Positions 1 through 7,903 of a stretch of DNA of 64,000 nt are shown piece after piece. Position 1 is the first letter of the stretch. Each line of letters starts with the position of its first letter. A program made the position numbers and the translations under genes. The notes below the pieces were generated by a model. The model saw only the letters and a list, made by a program, of their open reading frames with translations. It had not been told where the DNA came from and ran no database searches. This stretch comes from Mesorhizobium prunaredense (GTDB taxonomy: Bacteria; Pseudomonadota; Alphaproteobacteria; Rhizobiales; Rhizobiaceae). Location of the stretch: the NCBI RefSeq assembly GCF_900156895.1, contig NZ_FTPD01000023.1, positions 68,892 through 132,891 on the forward strand, written 5' to 3'.

Positions 1-1
1 G

Positions 2-691
2 CGCCGTGTCGGCTACCTCAAGGAAATGCGCTACGGGCTGCTGACCGATATCGTTCCCTTGCCCGACGATGTGAAACGGCGCACGGCGCAGGCTTATTTC
101 GGCCTCGCGCAAGGCGGCACGTTCCGTACTCCCAAGCTCGCCGTCAACACGAAAAACCAGGCGGCATTGCTGGGCCGCTTCGGGCTGGAGGCGAAAAAAT
201 TCGTCGCGCTGATGCCCGGCGCCGAGTTCGGCCCCGCCAAACGCTGGCCGAGCGAACGCTATGCCGGCGTTGCCCGCGATTTGATGGCCAAAGGTTTTGC
301 GGTCGCGCTGTTCGGGTCGAAGAACGACGCCGACGTAACGGCGGAAATCGCCACGCTTGCACCGGGCGCTGTCGACCTCGCCGGCCAGACGCGGCTGGAG
401 GACGCCATCGACCTGATCGCCGCGGCCAGGCTTGCGGTGTCGAACGACAGTGGGCTGATGCATGTTGCGGCCGCGGTCGGCACGCCGATCGTAGCCGTAT
501 ACGGATCGACCTCGCCGCACAATACGCCGCCGCTCGCCGAGCAGCGCGAACTGGTCTGGCTCGGCCTGTCCTGTTCGCCCTGCCACCGGAAAATCTGCCC
601 GCTCGGCCACCTCAACTGCCTGAACACGCTTGAGGTGGCACAGGTCGCGGCGGCGGCGGAACGGCTGCTGGAAATGCCGGCCGCCGCATGA
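2..691 (+). CDS. waaF: Lipopolysaccharide heptosyltransferase II, 5'-truncated by window edge
   Basis: Family GT9 glycosyltransferase that adds the second L-glycero-D-manno-heptose to the LPS inner core from ADP-heptose, at the cytoplasmic face of the inner membrane. The frame is open to the first bases of the window, so the N-terminal domain lies upstream and the ATG at 26 is internal. Visible are MPGAEFGPAKRWP and the nucleotide-sugar binding stretch SNDSGLMHVAAAVGTPIVAV (about residues 146-165 of the visible part). Near the C-terminus is a cysteine cluster, CSPCHRKICPLGHLNC, typical of heptosyltransferase II. Its stop overlaps the start of the next gene (ATGA), so the two are translationally coupled. 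Family assignment is firm; the exact acceptor is inferred from the pairing with waaC. Confidence 0.9.
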   Translation, partial: RRVGYLKEMRYGLLTDIVPLPDDVKRRTAQAYFGLAQGGTFRTPKLAVNTKNQAALLGRFGLEAKKFVALMPGAEFGPAKRWPSERYAGVARDLMAKGFAVALFGSKNDADVTAEIATLAPGAVDLAGQTRLEDAIDLIAAARLAVSNDSGLMHVAAAVGTPIVAVYGSTSPHNTPPLAEQRELVWLGLSCSPCHRKICPLGHLNCLNTLEVAQVAAAAERLLEMPAAA

Positions 692-1662
692 GGGTGCTCA
701 TCGTCAAGACATCTTCGATGGGTGACGTCATCCACAGCTTTCCTGCCGTCGAGGATGCGCGCCGCAACCGGCCGGACGTGTCGTTCGACTGGTGTGTGGA
801 AGAGGCCTTTGCCGGCATCGTGGCGCTGCATCCGGCGATCGCAACCATCCACACCGTGGCAATCCGGCGCTGGCGCACAAGCCCGCTTGGCCGCGGCACA
901 TGGCGCGAGGCAGCGGGGTTGCGCCGCGCCTTGCGGGATTGCCGCTACGATCTCGTCATCGATGCGCAAGGATTGCTGAAGTCGGCCGTGGTGGCGAAAC
1001 AGGCCGCGGCGCCGATCGCCGGCTTCGACCGGTCGAGCGCTCGCGAGCCTTCGGCGACCTTGTTCTACGACCGCCACTATGCAGTGCCGCGCGACCTGCA
1101 CGCCATCGAACGCACAAGGCGGCTGTTCGGGCTGGCGCTCGGCTATGAACCGGATTTTTCCGGGCTCGAGTCCGGCATCGTGCCGCCGGCCGTCGGTTCG
1201 ACTTTTGTCGGCGGAAAAACCGCCTTCCTGCTGCACGGCACCAGCCGCGAGGACAAGAAATGGCCGGTCGGCAACTGGATCGAGACTGCCCGGCTTCTCG
1301 TGGAAAGAGGAATGACGCCGGTCACCACCTGGTCGAACGACAGGGAAAAGGCGGTTGCCGAGGCGATCGCCCAAGCCGTTCCACAGACCGCGCTGGTGCC
1401 GAAATCACCGCTTGCCGAGATCGCCGCGATCATCGGCCGGTCGGTGCTGATCATCGGCGCCGATACCGGCCTTACCCACCTCGCCAGTGCCTTCGGCCTG
1501 CCGACCGTCGCGGTGTTTGTGGCGACCGAACCCGGCCTGACCGGCCCGCGCGGGCCGTTCTCGTCAACGCTGCTGGCCGCGCCCGGCAGCCGCATCTCGC
1601 CGGAGGAGGTGGTGGTGGAGGCAGAGAGGCTGCTTGCGCTCAAATCGCAGGCCGCGACATAG
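688..1662 (+). CDS. waaC: Lipopolysaccharide heptosyltransferase I
   Basis: GT9 family enzyme that transfers the first heptose to Kdo on lipid A. At 324 aa it has the normal length. The N-terminus MRVLIVKTSSMGDVIHSFPA is the classical WaaC opening (nucleophile and acceptor region). The C-terminal ADP-heptose site GADTGLTHLASAFGLPTVAV lies near residues 256-275. The ATG overlaps the waaF stop by 4 bp, indicating one operon for LPS core assembly. A repeat region follows directly, so it is probably the last gene of the unit in this window. Confidence 0.92.
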   Translation: MRVLIVKTSSMGDVIHSFPAVEDARRNRPDVSFDWCVEEAFAGIVALHPAIATIHTVAIRRWRTSPLGRGTWREAAGLRRALRDCRYDLVIDAQGLLKSAVVAKQAAAPIAGFDRSSAREPSATLFYDRHYAVPRDLHAIERTRRLFGLALGYEPDFSGLESGIVPPAVGSTFVGGKTAFLLHGTSREDKKWPVGNWIETARLLVERGMTPVTTWSNDREKAVAEAIAQAVPQTALVPKSPLAEIAAIIGRSVLIIGADTGLTHLASAFGLPTVAVFVATEPGLTGPRGPFSSTLLAAPGSRISPEEVVVEAERLLALKSQAAT

Positions 1663-1746
1663 GACCTTTTCAGAATTCGCTCTGGCGAGTCGAATAGCGT
1701 GGTTTTCGAGAACCGGAGCGGAGCGTACCTAAAGTACGTGAGCTTC

Positions 1747-1850
1747 GCGCATGACCCCGAAAATCGGAATCGATTTTCGGAAAGGATCATGCGCAAATCA
1801 AAAGACCTACAGCGTCCTTTGCGCGTCCAAAAGACGCGCGGCGCTGTAGG
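1747..1850. repeat. Intergenic palindromic repeat cluster (rhizobial type)
   Basis: Two nested dyads lie between waaC and greA. The first (1747-1794) pairs GCGCATGA with TCATGCGC and CCGAAAATCG with CGATTTTCGG. The second (1806-1850) pairs CCTACAGCG with CGCTGTAGG around an inner GCGCGTC/GACGCGC stem. A related ATGACCCCGAAAA...TTTTCGG element occurs at 4993-5045. Such elements are common between genes in Mesorhizobium-type genomes. The second dyad could also serve as a transcription end for waaC and greA, which converge here. Confidence 0.7.
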
Positions 1851-1902
1851 AAGCGCAGAAAACCGCGCTAGTCGGCCGCCAGAGTAGAATTATCAAAAGG
1901 TC

Positions 1903-2376
1903 CTAAATGAACTGCACCTGGACGATCTCATAGCCCCGCGCGCCGCCTGGCGCGTTGACCTCGATGGCATCGCCGACTTCCTTGCCGATCAGCGCCCGCG
2001 CGATCGGTGAGGAGATCGAGATGCGGCCGGACTTCACGTCCGCCTCCTGGTCGCCGACGATCTGGTAGGTCTTCTTCTCTTCCGTGTCCTCGTCGACCAG
2101 CACCACGGTCGCGCCGAACTTGACCTTTTCGCCGCTGAGCTTGGTGATGTCGATCACTTCGGCGCGGGCGATAAAATCCTCGAGCTCGTTGACGCGGCCT
2201 TCATTGAGACTCTGCGCCTCTTTCGCCGCGTGGTATTCCGCGTTTTCAGAGAGATCGCCGTGCGAGCGCGCTTCGGAGATCGCTTCGATGATGCGCGGCC
2301 GCTCTTCCTGCTGGCGCCAGCGCAGTTCTTCCTTCAATGACGCGAACCCCTCGCCTGTCATCGGGACCTTGTTCAT
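1903..2376 (-). CDS. greA: Transcription elongation factor GreA
   Basis: Cytoplasmic factor that binds in the RNA polymerase secondary channel and stimulates cleavage of backtracked RNA. The 157-aa protein has the N-terminal coiled coil (EGFASLKEELRWRQQEERP, HGDLSENAEYHAAKE, residues about 1-75) with the acidic tip DLSENAEY. The C-terminal FKBP-like domain (GDQEADVKSGRISISSPIAR) is also present. The start is placed at MNKVPMT (2376), which has AGGAAAGG upstream and matches GreA proteins. An ATG one codon upstream is equally possible. A longer reading to 2409 lacks a ribosome site. Converges with the waa operon. Confidence 0.95.
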   Translation of the reverse strand: MNKVPMTGEGFASLKEELRWRQQEERPRIIEAISEARSHGDLSENAEYHAAKEAQSLNEGRVNELEDFIARAEVIDITKLSGEKVKFGATVVLVDEDTEEKKTYQIVGDQEADVKSGRISISSPIARALIGKEVGDAIEVNAPGGARGYEIVQVQFI

Positions 2377-2601
2377 CATGCCTGACCTTTCCTGCCGCCG
2401 CCCCCGCATTCCGGGAGCGACCTTGTCAATGGGTACAAAAAGAAAACGGTCCGGCAGCCTCGGGCTAACGGAACCGTGTCACCGCTATTTCCCTCAATAT
2501 AGCAATCTTCGCGGGTTTTTCACGCCAAAAAATCGGTTTTGAAAAATTCGCCCGCCATTTGCGGAAATGCCGTCATGGCAGCCCGGCTGGCCGGGCGAGC
2601 G

Positions 2602-2636
2602 GCAATAAAAACCGGCTGCGATTGCTCACAGCCGGT
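2602..2636 (-). terminator. Rho-independent terminator of the TPR gene
   Basis: An 8-bp stem (ACCGGCTG at 2611-2618 paired with CAGCCGGT at 2629-2636) lies just beyond the stop of the gene at 2660. On the minus strand it is followed by TTTTTATT, a good intrinsic terminator. Confidence 0.8.
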
Positions 2637-2659
2637 GTGAGGCGTGTTCGGGCTTCGAA

Positions 2660-3214
2660 TCAGCTCTTCATGAAACGGTCTATCTGCTCGGACAGCATGC
2701 CGTATTCACGAGATCCCTTGCCGGTGCGCTTCTCGATCTCGCGGAGCTGTTCCCGGGCGCCGGCGAGATCGCCGATCTGCAGATGCGCCTCGCCGAGATA
2801 TTCACGTACCAGCGTGTAATCAGGATCGATGCGCAGCGCTTCCTCATAATAGCCGAGACCGACGGCGACGCGTCCGGAATGGCGGTGCGAGTAGCCGAGG
2901 TAGTTGAGGATGCGAGGGTCTTTCTTGTCCGCAGCCAGGCTGAGCACGACGATCGCCTCGTCATAACGTCGGGCCATCGCCAGCGCGCGGCCGGCTTCAT
3001 AGATATTGTCGTCGTCCAGCATGCCTTGCTTGGGTGCAACGCATTTCTTCAGCTTCTTGTCCCAGACCTTGCCTTTCTTGCACTGCGTCGTCTGGCCGCC
3101 ACCATCGCTGCCGGCGCCGCCGCCGCCTCCACCTTCACCGGCCGCAAACGCCGGAACAGCAAACAGCGGCAGGGCGGCAACCGCCAGAACCTGGATCAGC
3201 AATCGTCTGCGCAT
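2660..3214 (-). CDS. Exported tetratricopeptide-repeat protein
   Basis: A 184-aa protein with a clear signal peptide (MRRRLLIQVLAVAALPLFAV, cleaved near AFAA). A glycine-rich segment and a short Cys-containing KKGKVWDKKLKKCVAPKQG stretch follow. Two to three TPR units then run from about residue 75 to the end (EAGRALAMARRYDEAIVVLS, NYLGYSHRHSGRVAVGLGYY, REYLGEAHLQIGDLAGAREQ). The start at 3214 is set by the strong site AAGGAGGG; an upstream in-frame ATG at 3271 lacks one. TPRs mediate protein contacts in the periplasm; the partner is unknown. It stands alone, with its own terminator. Confidence 0.8.
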   Translation of the reverse strand: MRRRLLIQVLAVAALPLFAVPAFAAGEGGGGGGAGSDGGGQTTQCKKGKVWDKKLKKCVAPKQGMLDDDNIYEAGRALAMARRYDEAIVVLSLAADKKDPRILNYLGYSHRHSGRVAVGLGYYEEALRIDPDYTLVREYLGEAHLQIGDLAGAREQLREIEKRTGKGSREYGMLSEQIDRFMKS

Positions 3215-3410
3215 CGAACCCTCCTTGAAGCATGACAATGCAAGACTAACGCCGGGCAAAAGCCGTTTCATCCCGGAAAAAAGTCCCGCCCACTGAAAGC
3301 TTTTTTAACGACCCGCGCCAGTCGGAAAATAGAAGCGCGAACAAAACGTGACGAGCGCTGCAAATCCGCTATCATCCAGCAAACGCCAACGGAGTATACG
3401 GAGACGGCCA

Positions 3411-3836
3411 GTGCAGCGGCGCCTTGAAAAAGAATGGGAGCTTTCGATCGGTCCCGACACGGTGCGCCTGTTCATCCTCAAGGCGAAGGCGTTGAGCGCC
3501 GCCGTCAACGAAGACTATGCCGATGGCGCCGAGCACGAGGTAGAACTCGATGGCGAGGCGCAAGACAACCATCATCATGACGGTCTCGTCGAGGAACGTT
3601 CCGAAGACCTCACCGAAGAAGAGCTGCGCGAGCTGATCAACGACCTCAATGTCGACGAGGCGGCCGAACTCGTCGCCCTCGCCTGGGTTGGACGCGGGGA
3701 CTATGACGCCTCGGAATGGGCGGACGCGCTGACGGCCGCGCGCGAGCGCGCCAACAAGCGCACGGCGAAATATCTGCTCGGCATGCCGCTGTTGGCCGAC
3801 TGGCTGGAGGAAGGGCTGGAAGCGATCGGTGCGTAA
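3411..3836 (+). CDS. DUF3775 family protein
   Basis: A 141-aa acidic cytoplasmic protein. The core WELSIGPDTVRLFILKAKAL followed by an acidic middle and DLNVDEAAELVALAWVGRG matches the DUF3775 family of alphaproteobacteria, whose function is unknown. I place the start at the GTG at 3411 (GGAG about 9 nt upstream), because homologues begin just before the LSIGPDTV motif. An ATG at 3348 would add 21 basic residues without a good ribosome site. A His-rich NHHHD patch sits in the variable middle. Its neighbours give no functional clue. Confidence 0.75.
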   Translation: MQRRLEKEWELSIGPDTVRLFILKAKALSAAVNEDYADGAEHEVELDGEAQDNHHHDGLVEERSEDLTEEELRELINDLNVDEAAELVALAWVGRGDYDASEWADALTAARERANKRTAKYLLGMPLLADWLEEGLEAIGA

Positions 3837-3912
3837 CACCGCGGTTACCGTTTGTGATCGGCCAAAGCCCTCGTTCAGGGCAACTTCCGCATTCGCCCGC
3901 CGTTAAGGGCGA

Positions 3913-4896
3913 ATGGCGGCGCTGACTCCTTCCACATCGATCAGATTGGCCGGATTGATCAGATTGGCGCTATCTTTGGCGGCGGCGATGCTGTCCGCAG
4001 GAGCGGCCTTGGCCCAAGCTCCGGAATTGCCTGATACCGTGCCCGTCCCGGAGCTCAATCAGTCGCAATCAGCGCAAGAAGCCGCACCTGCCGACGTGCC
4101 GATCCCCGAGCCGCGCCCTGGGGATGCGCCAAAGCCTGATCAACCCGCGACCGACAAAATGGACCAGCAGAAGTCGGACCAGCATCAGGAAGCCCGGCCG
4201 GAGCCGCCGGCAGTCGCTCCGACGCCGGCCGAAAAGCCCGCCGAGGCAGAACCACCGGCCGCCGCGCCAAAACCACCGGAGAAGCCGGCGCAAGCGCCGA
4301 AGAAAGAAATCCCTCCCGACCCGCGCTCGGCCGCTGTGCCGCAGGAGAAAATGCCGGACGAGGAACTGGCCTGCCGCAGGCGGCTGAAGTCGATGGGCGT
4401 CGACTTCGAGGAACGCAAAGCCGAGCACGATGCGGCGGTCGGCTGCTCTATCCCCTATCCGATCGCACTGAAGACGCTGGGCAAGTCATTGGATATCAAC
4501 CCCGAAATCGAGTTGAACTGCCAGATGGCCGAGGCCGCCGCGCGCTTCGCTATCGATATCGTTCAGCCGGCGGCCAAGGCCGAGCTCGGCGCCGAACTCA
4601 AGTCGGTCGACCAGGCATCCGCCTTCGTCTGCCGACACCGCAATGGCGGCGGGAAATTGTCGGAGCACGCCTTCGGCAACGCGCTCGACATCGCCAGCTT
4701 CACGCTTTCGGACGGCAGGAGGATCGGCATCGGCCCGGCGCCGCCGGAAAAGGACGCGAAATTCCTGAACGCAATACGCAAGGCAGCCTGCGGACCGTTC
4801 AAGACCGTGCTTGGCCCGGGCAGCGATGCCGATCATTCGCTGCATCTCCATCTCGATCTTGCACCGCGCCGCAACGGCGGCACCTTCTGCCAGTGA
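3913..4896 (+). CDS. Extensin-family protein with Pro-rich linker
   Basis: A 327-aa exported protein. A signal peptide (LALSLAAAMLSAGAALAQA) is followed by a long Pro/Glu/Lys/Ala-rich linker (about 36-150). The extensin-like C-terminal domain (PF06904 type) spans about 150-327. The domain has conserved cysteines and the pair SEHAFGNALDIASF and DADHSLHLHLDLAP, whose His/Asp layout resembles VanY/M15 metallopeptidases. That suggests a role at the cell wall, but catalysis is not proven for this family. A paralogue follows at 5092 across a palindromic repeat. A misread start is unlikely because the signal peptide begins within 15 residues. Confidence 0.82.
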   Translation: MAALTPSTSIRLAGLIRLALSLAAAMLSAGAALAQAPELPDTVPVPELNQSQSAQEAAPADVPIPEPRPGDAPKPDQPATDKMDQQKSDQHQEARPEPPAVAPTPAEKPAEAEPPAAAPKPPEKPAQAPKKEIPPDPRSAAVPQEKMPDEELACRRRLKSMGVDFEERKAEHDAAVGCSIPYPIALKTLGKSLDINPEIELNCQMAEAAARFAIDIVQPAAKAELGAELKSVDQASAFVCRHRNGGGKLSEHAFGNALDIASFTLSDGRRIGIGPAPPEKDAKFLNAIRKAACGPFKTVLGPGSDADHSLHLHLDLAPRRNGGTFCQ

Positions 4897-4992
4897 TATG
4901 GTTCCGCACCGACGCGCGCCGCAATTTGGCCGCAGCCGTAAACGCAGCCGCTGATTTTTCCTTTACTGTTGGCGGGTAAGCTCCGTTTCATC

Positions 4993-5045
4993 TGATCATG
5001 ACCCCGAAAAGTGGGATCCGGTTTTCGGAGAAAGATCAATGATCA
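4993..5045. repeat. Intergenic palindromic repeat, second copy
   Basis: Begins and ends with TGATCA (4993-4998 and 5040-5045) and contains CATGACCCCGAAAA and GGTTTTCGGAGAAAG around a GGATCC core. It shares the ATGACCCCGAAAA...TTTTCGG...GATCA skeleton with 1747-1794, so the two are members of one repeat family. Confidence 0.7.
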
Positions 5046-5091
5046 AACGATGACATAGAGCCTGATCGGCTCGGGGACTGGGAACCTGCCA

Positions 5092-5907
5092 ATGGCCGGG
5101 ATATTTCGCGCCGCGTCTGTCGCCGTGCGGCAAGTGAGACGCGCGCGCATGATTGCCGGCGGGCTTGCCATCGCAGCGATCTCGGCCTGCACCACCGGCA
5201 GCGTGCTTTCGCTGGAACCGGCCGTCGATGTCGGCAGCCAGACATCAGCTGTCCCAGAGTACGCCGGCCAGAAATACGCTGGAATGCAGCGCCTCGTCCC
5301 GTCCAACCCTTACATGACCGCCGCCTATCCGCGCATGGACGAGCCGATGGCGCCGACCGAACAGATGCCGGCCAGCGAGGTCGAGTGCCGCAAGGATTTG
5401 AAGCGCCTGGGCGTCGTCTACACCGACCTTGCGCCGATCCGCGAAGGCCAGTGCGGCATCGACTACCCGGTCAAGATCTCGGCCATCGGCAGCATCGGGA
5501 TGAAGCCGGCCGCGACGCTGACCTGCGACATGGCCGCCACCTTCGCCGGCTGGGCCAGGAATGAACTGGTCCCGTCCGCCCGCTGGCGTTATTTCTCCGG
5601 CGTCAGGACCATTCGCCAGGGCTCGAGCTATTCCTGCCGCAGGATCGCCGGCGAAGGCACGCTGTCGGAGCACGGCAAGGGCAACGCGCTCGACGTCATG
5701 AGCATCGAGCTCGGCAATGGCAAGGAGATCGACGTGCGCAGGCCCGGCCTGTTCGCCTTCCGCACCCGCGGCTTCCTCAACACTGTGCGCGCCGACGGCT
5801 GCCAGTATTTCACCACCGTGCTCGGCCCCGGCTACAATTACGACCACCGCAACCATTTCCATTTCGACATCAAGAACCGCAGGAACGGCTACCGCGCCTG
5901 CCGCTGA
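5092..5907 (+). CDS. Extensin-family protein, probable lipoprotein
   Basis: A 271-aa paralogue of the gene at 3913. The basic N-terminus (VRQVRRARMIAGG) leads into a hydrophobic stretch ending in AISAC at about residues 29-33, a plausible lipobox. The mature protein would then be anchored by Cys33. The C-terminal extensin-like domain (about residues 95-271) carries LSEHGKGNALDVMSI and YNYDHRNHFHFDIKN, the same His/Asp pattern as its neighbour, plus conserved Cys residues. It lacks the proline-rich linker. The start could also be the ATG at 5149, but that would leave almost no n-region. Function at the envelope is inferred only. Confidence 0.82.
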   Translation: MAGIFRAASVAVRQVRRARMIAGGLAIAAISACTTGSVLSLEPAVDVGSQTSAVPEYAGQKYAGMQRLVPSNPYMTAAYPRMDEPMAPTEQMPASEVECRKDLKRLGVVYTDLAPIREGQCGIDYPVKISAIGSIGMKPAATLTCDMAATFAGWARNELVPSARWRYFSGVRTIRQGSSYSCRRIAGEGTLSEHGKGNALDVMSIELGNGKEIDVRRPGLFAFRTRGFLNTVRADGCQYFTTVLGPGYNYDHRNHFHFDIKNRRNGYRACR

Positions 5908-5996
5908 ACCCGAGCGCGTGCCCACTGCCCAAGGTCTGCGCCGCCGCGTAGAATGACGCCACATAAGGTGATGTCATATCGCTCGGGTGGTGTCTC

Positions 5997-6703
5997 GTGA
6001 GCCGACGAAGCCTTCGACGACGCGCAACGACCTGGCTGGTGGCGTTCTGTGCCGGCTATCTCATGCTCGCCTATTTGGCCGCGCCGGAATTCTGGACCCT
6101 GCGCGACCGCAACTTCCGCACGCAGCGCTTCGAGATGGTGACGCACACGCCGCAAGGCATCGCGGGCGATCCGATCAATGTCGGCCTCGTCGGCACCAAA
6201 AAAGAGCTGGTCCACGCCTTCGCAATCGCCGGATGGGACACGGCCGACGCCCTCACGCTGGAGACCGCGGTCGAGATCGGCGAAAGCGTGCTGTTCGATC
6301 GGCCCTATCCCGACGCGCCGGTCAGCCGGCTGCTGTTCGAAGGCCGTGCACAGGATCTGCCTTCGAGAAGCCGGTCGGCGACAGTGCCGACCGGCGTCAT
6401 CATGTCCGCTTCTGGCAGACCGATGCGACCGGAGACGATGGCCGGCCGCTCTGGCTGGGTGCGGCAAGCTTCGATCGCGGCGTCGGCCTCAGCCACGACA
6501 CCGGCCAGGTCACACACCATATCGGTCCCGACATCGACGCCGAGCGCGACTTGCTGATCCGCGACCTGTCTGCCGCAGGCATGCTGATCTCGACGAGCGA
6601 AATCCCAGGCATCGGTGCGACAAAGTCCGGGCGCAATGGCGGTGGCGATCCCTATTTCACCGACGGCAAGGCGGTGGTGGGCGTGCTGCGGCAACTGCCG
6701 TAG
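5997..6703 (+). pseudogene. LssY C-terminal domain protein, frameshifted
   Basis: The first part reads from GTG 5997 with a single membrane segment (TTWLVAFCAGYLMLAYLAA) and the LssY-C pattern SVLFDRPYPDAPVSRLLFEG. Near 6360 the frame breaks: the first frame gives QDL then PSRSRS. The conserved continuation FEKPVGDSADRRHHVRFW is read one base earlier and runs to 6703 (KAVVGVLRQLP). One missing base in the QDLxFEKP codons accounts for it. Restored, the product would be about 235 aa. Either the gene is inactive or the base is a sequencing error; nothing else in it looks decayed. Confidence 0.8.
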
Positions 6704-6747
6704 GCGCAGGACCAACGGCCGGCCTTCCGCCTCGAGTCTTCCGCCTG

Positions 6748-7773
6748 CTATCGGGACCCGGCGATCACGATCTTGCCGAACGGTCCACTCTCCAGATGTT
6801 CGAAAGCCTGCGGCACCTCGTTGAAACCATAGACCTTGTCGATCACCGGCTTGATCGCAAGCGTCTCGATCGCCTCGTTCATCCGCTCGAAGGCGCGGCG
6901 GTGACCGATCGAGATGCCCTGCACGACAATCCGGTTTTGCAGGAACGGGATGATCGGAAAGCTGAGCTCCATGCCGCCCAGAAGGCCGATGACCGACAGC
7001 CGGCCGTCGGCGCCCAATGCATTGAGCGAGCGCCGCGCATTATCGCCGCCGACCATCTCCAGCACATGCCTGATGCCTGCGCCATCGGTCAGGTCGCGTG
7101 CAACTTCGTCCCATGCCGGCTGCGTGCGATAGTTGATCACCTGCCAGGCGCCGAGTTTTCTTGCGCGCTCAAGCTTCTCGTCGCTGCTTGACGTGACGAT
7201 GGCGCGCAGCCCGAAGGCGGCCGCAAACTGCAGCGCAAACAGCGACACGCCGCCAGTGCCCTGGATGAGCACGGTCTCGCCCGGGATCGGTCTTGTCGCC
7301 TCGACCAGGGCGAACCACGCCGTCAACGCCGCGATCGGCAGCGTCGAGGCCTCGGCGTCGCTGAGAGAAGGCGGCGCCGCCACGGCGGCATCTTCGTGGA
7401 AAAGCACATAATCGGACAACGTGCCGGGCAGCGACGACCCAAGCGTATGCTTGTGCAAAACAGGCGGTGCGTCGCCGTCCGGCCAATCGGCGATCACCTG
7501 GCCAAGCACACGCTGCCCGACGCGGAAGCGGCTGACCTCGCCTCCGATGGCCACCACTTCGCCGACGGCGTCGGATGTCGGCACGAAAGGAAACGCAAGG
7601 TCCGGGATCAGCACGCCGTCGACGATCATCCTGTCCTTGTAGTTCAGCGCAACGGCTTTGATCCGCACCAGAAGGTCGCGTGGTCCCGACTCGGGAATCG
7701 TTCCTTCAGCCGGCTCCAGCCTTGACAGGCCGAAACCGGTCATCTGCCAGGATTTGTTGATTTCAGGTCTCAT
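6748..7773 (-). CDS. Zinc-type/quinone-oxidoreductase-like alcohol dehydrogenase (MDR family)
   Basis: A 341-aa NAD(P)-dependent medium-chain dehydrogenase/reductase. Visible are the GroES-like N-terminal half (VRIKAVALNYKDRMIVDG, FPFVPTSDAVGEVVAIGG), the cofactor-binding loop VLIQGTGGVSLFALQFAAAF and the C-terminal RAFERMNEAIETLAIKPVID. The usual GHE zinc motif is replaced by PTSDAVG, so it resembles the zinc-independent quinone-oxidoreductase branch. The start is at 7773 (MRPEINKSWQM); a downstream ATG at MTGFGLS is possible. It is divergent from a LysR gene, which probably controls it. Confidence 0.85.
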   Translation of the reverse strand: MRPEINKSWQMTGFGLSRLEPAEGTIPESGPRDLLVRIKAVALNYKDRMIVDGVLIPDLAFPFVPTSDAVGEVVAIGGEVSRFRVGQRVLGQVIADWPDGDAPPVLHKHTLGSSLPGTLSDYVLFHEDAAVAAPPSLSDAEASTLPIAALTAWFALVEATRPIPGETVLIQGTGGVSLFALQFAAAFGLRAIVTSSSDEKLERARKLGAWQVINYRTQPAWDEVARDLTDGAGIRHVLEMVGGDNARRSLNALGADGRLSVIGLLGGMELSFPIIPFLQNRIVVQGISIGHRRAFERMNEAIETLAIKPVIDKVYGFNEVPQAFEHLESGPFGKIVIAGSR

Positions 7774-7876
7774 TTTCGGTCCGCGCTCCGTTGTTGGTGG
7801 CCACGCGAGACATCTAGGCGATTTGACTATAGATAAAAGCGCTTCCATACGGCATATTAGGAAACAAATTGAGGAC

Positions 7877-7889
7877 TTGTATTCTACAA
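7877..7889. promoter_or_regulatory. Candidate LysR operator in the divergent promoter
   Basis: A perfect inverted repeat TTGTA-TTC-TACAA lies in the 130-bp region between the dehydrogenase and its divergent LysR gene, 15 bp before the regulator's ATG. The surroundings are AT-rich compared with the genes. LysR proteins usually bind dyads between divergent genes, so autoregulation is likely. Whether this is the recognition or the activation site cannot be told. Confidence 0.4.
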
Positions 7890-7903
7890 TTAAGGGGAAG
7901 CTC

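Noticed and set aside
259..1374. Long minus-strand frame opposite waaF/waaC
   Set aside because: It is a shadow of two real genes with strong family motifs, and has no ribosome site or domain of its own. Similar long antisense frames (for example 4486-4851, 24299-24625, 56366-57913) were rejected for the same reason.
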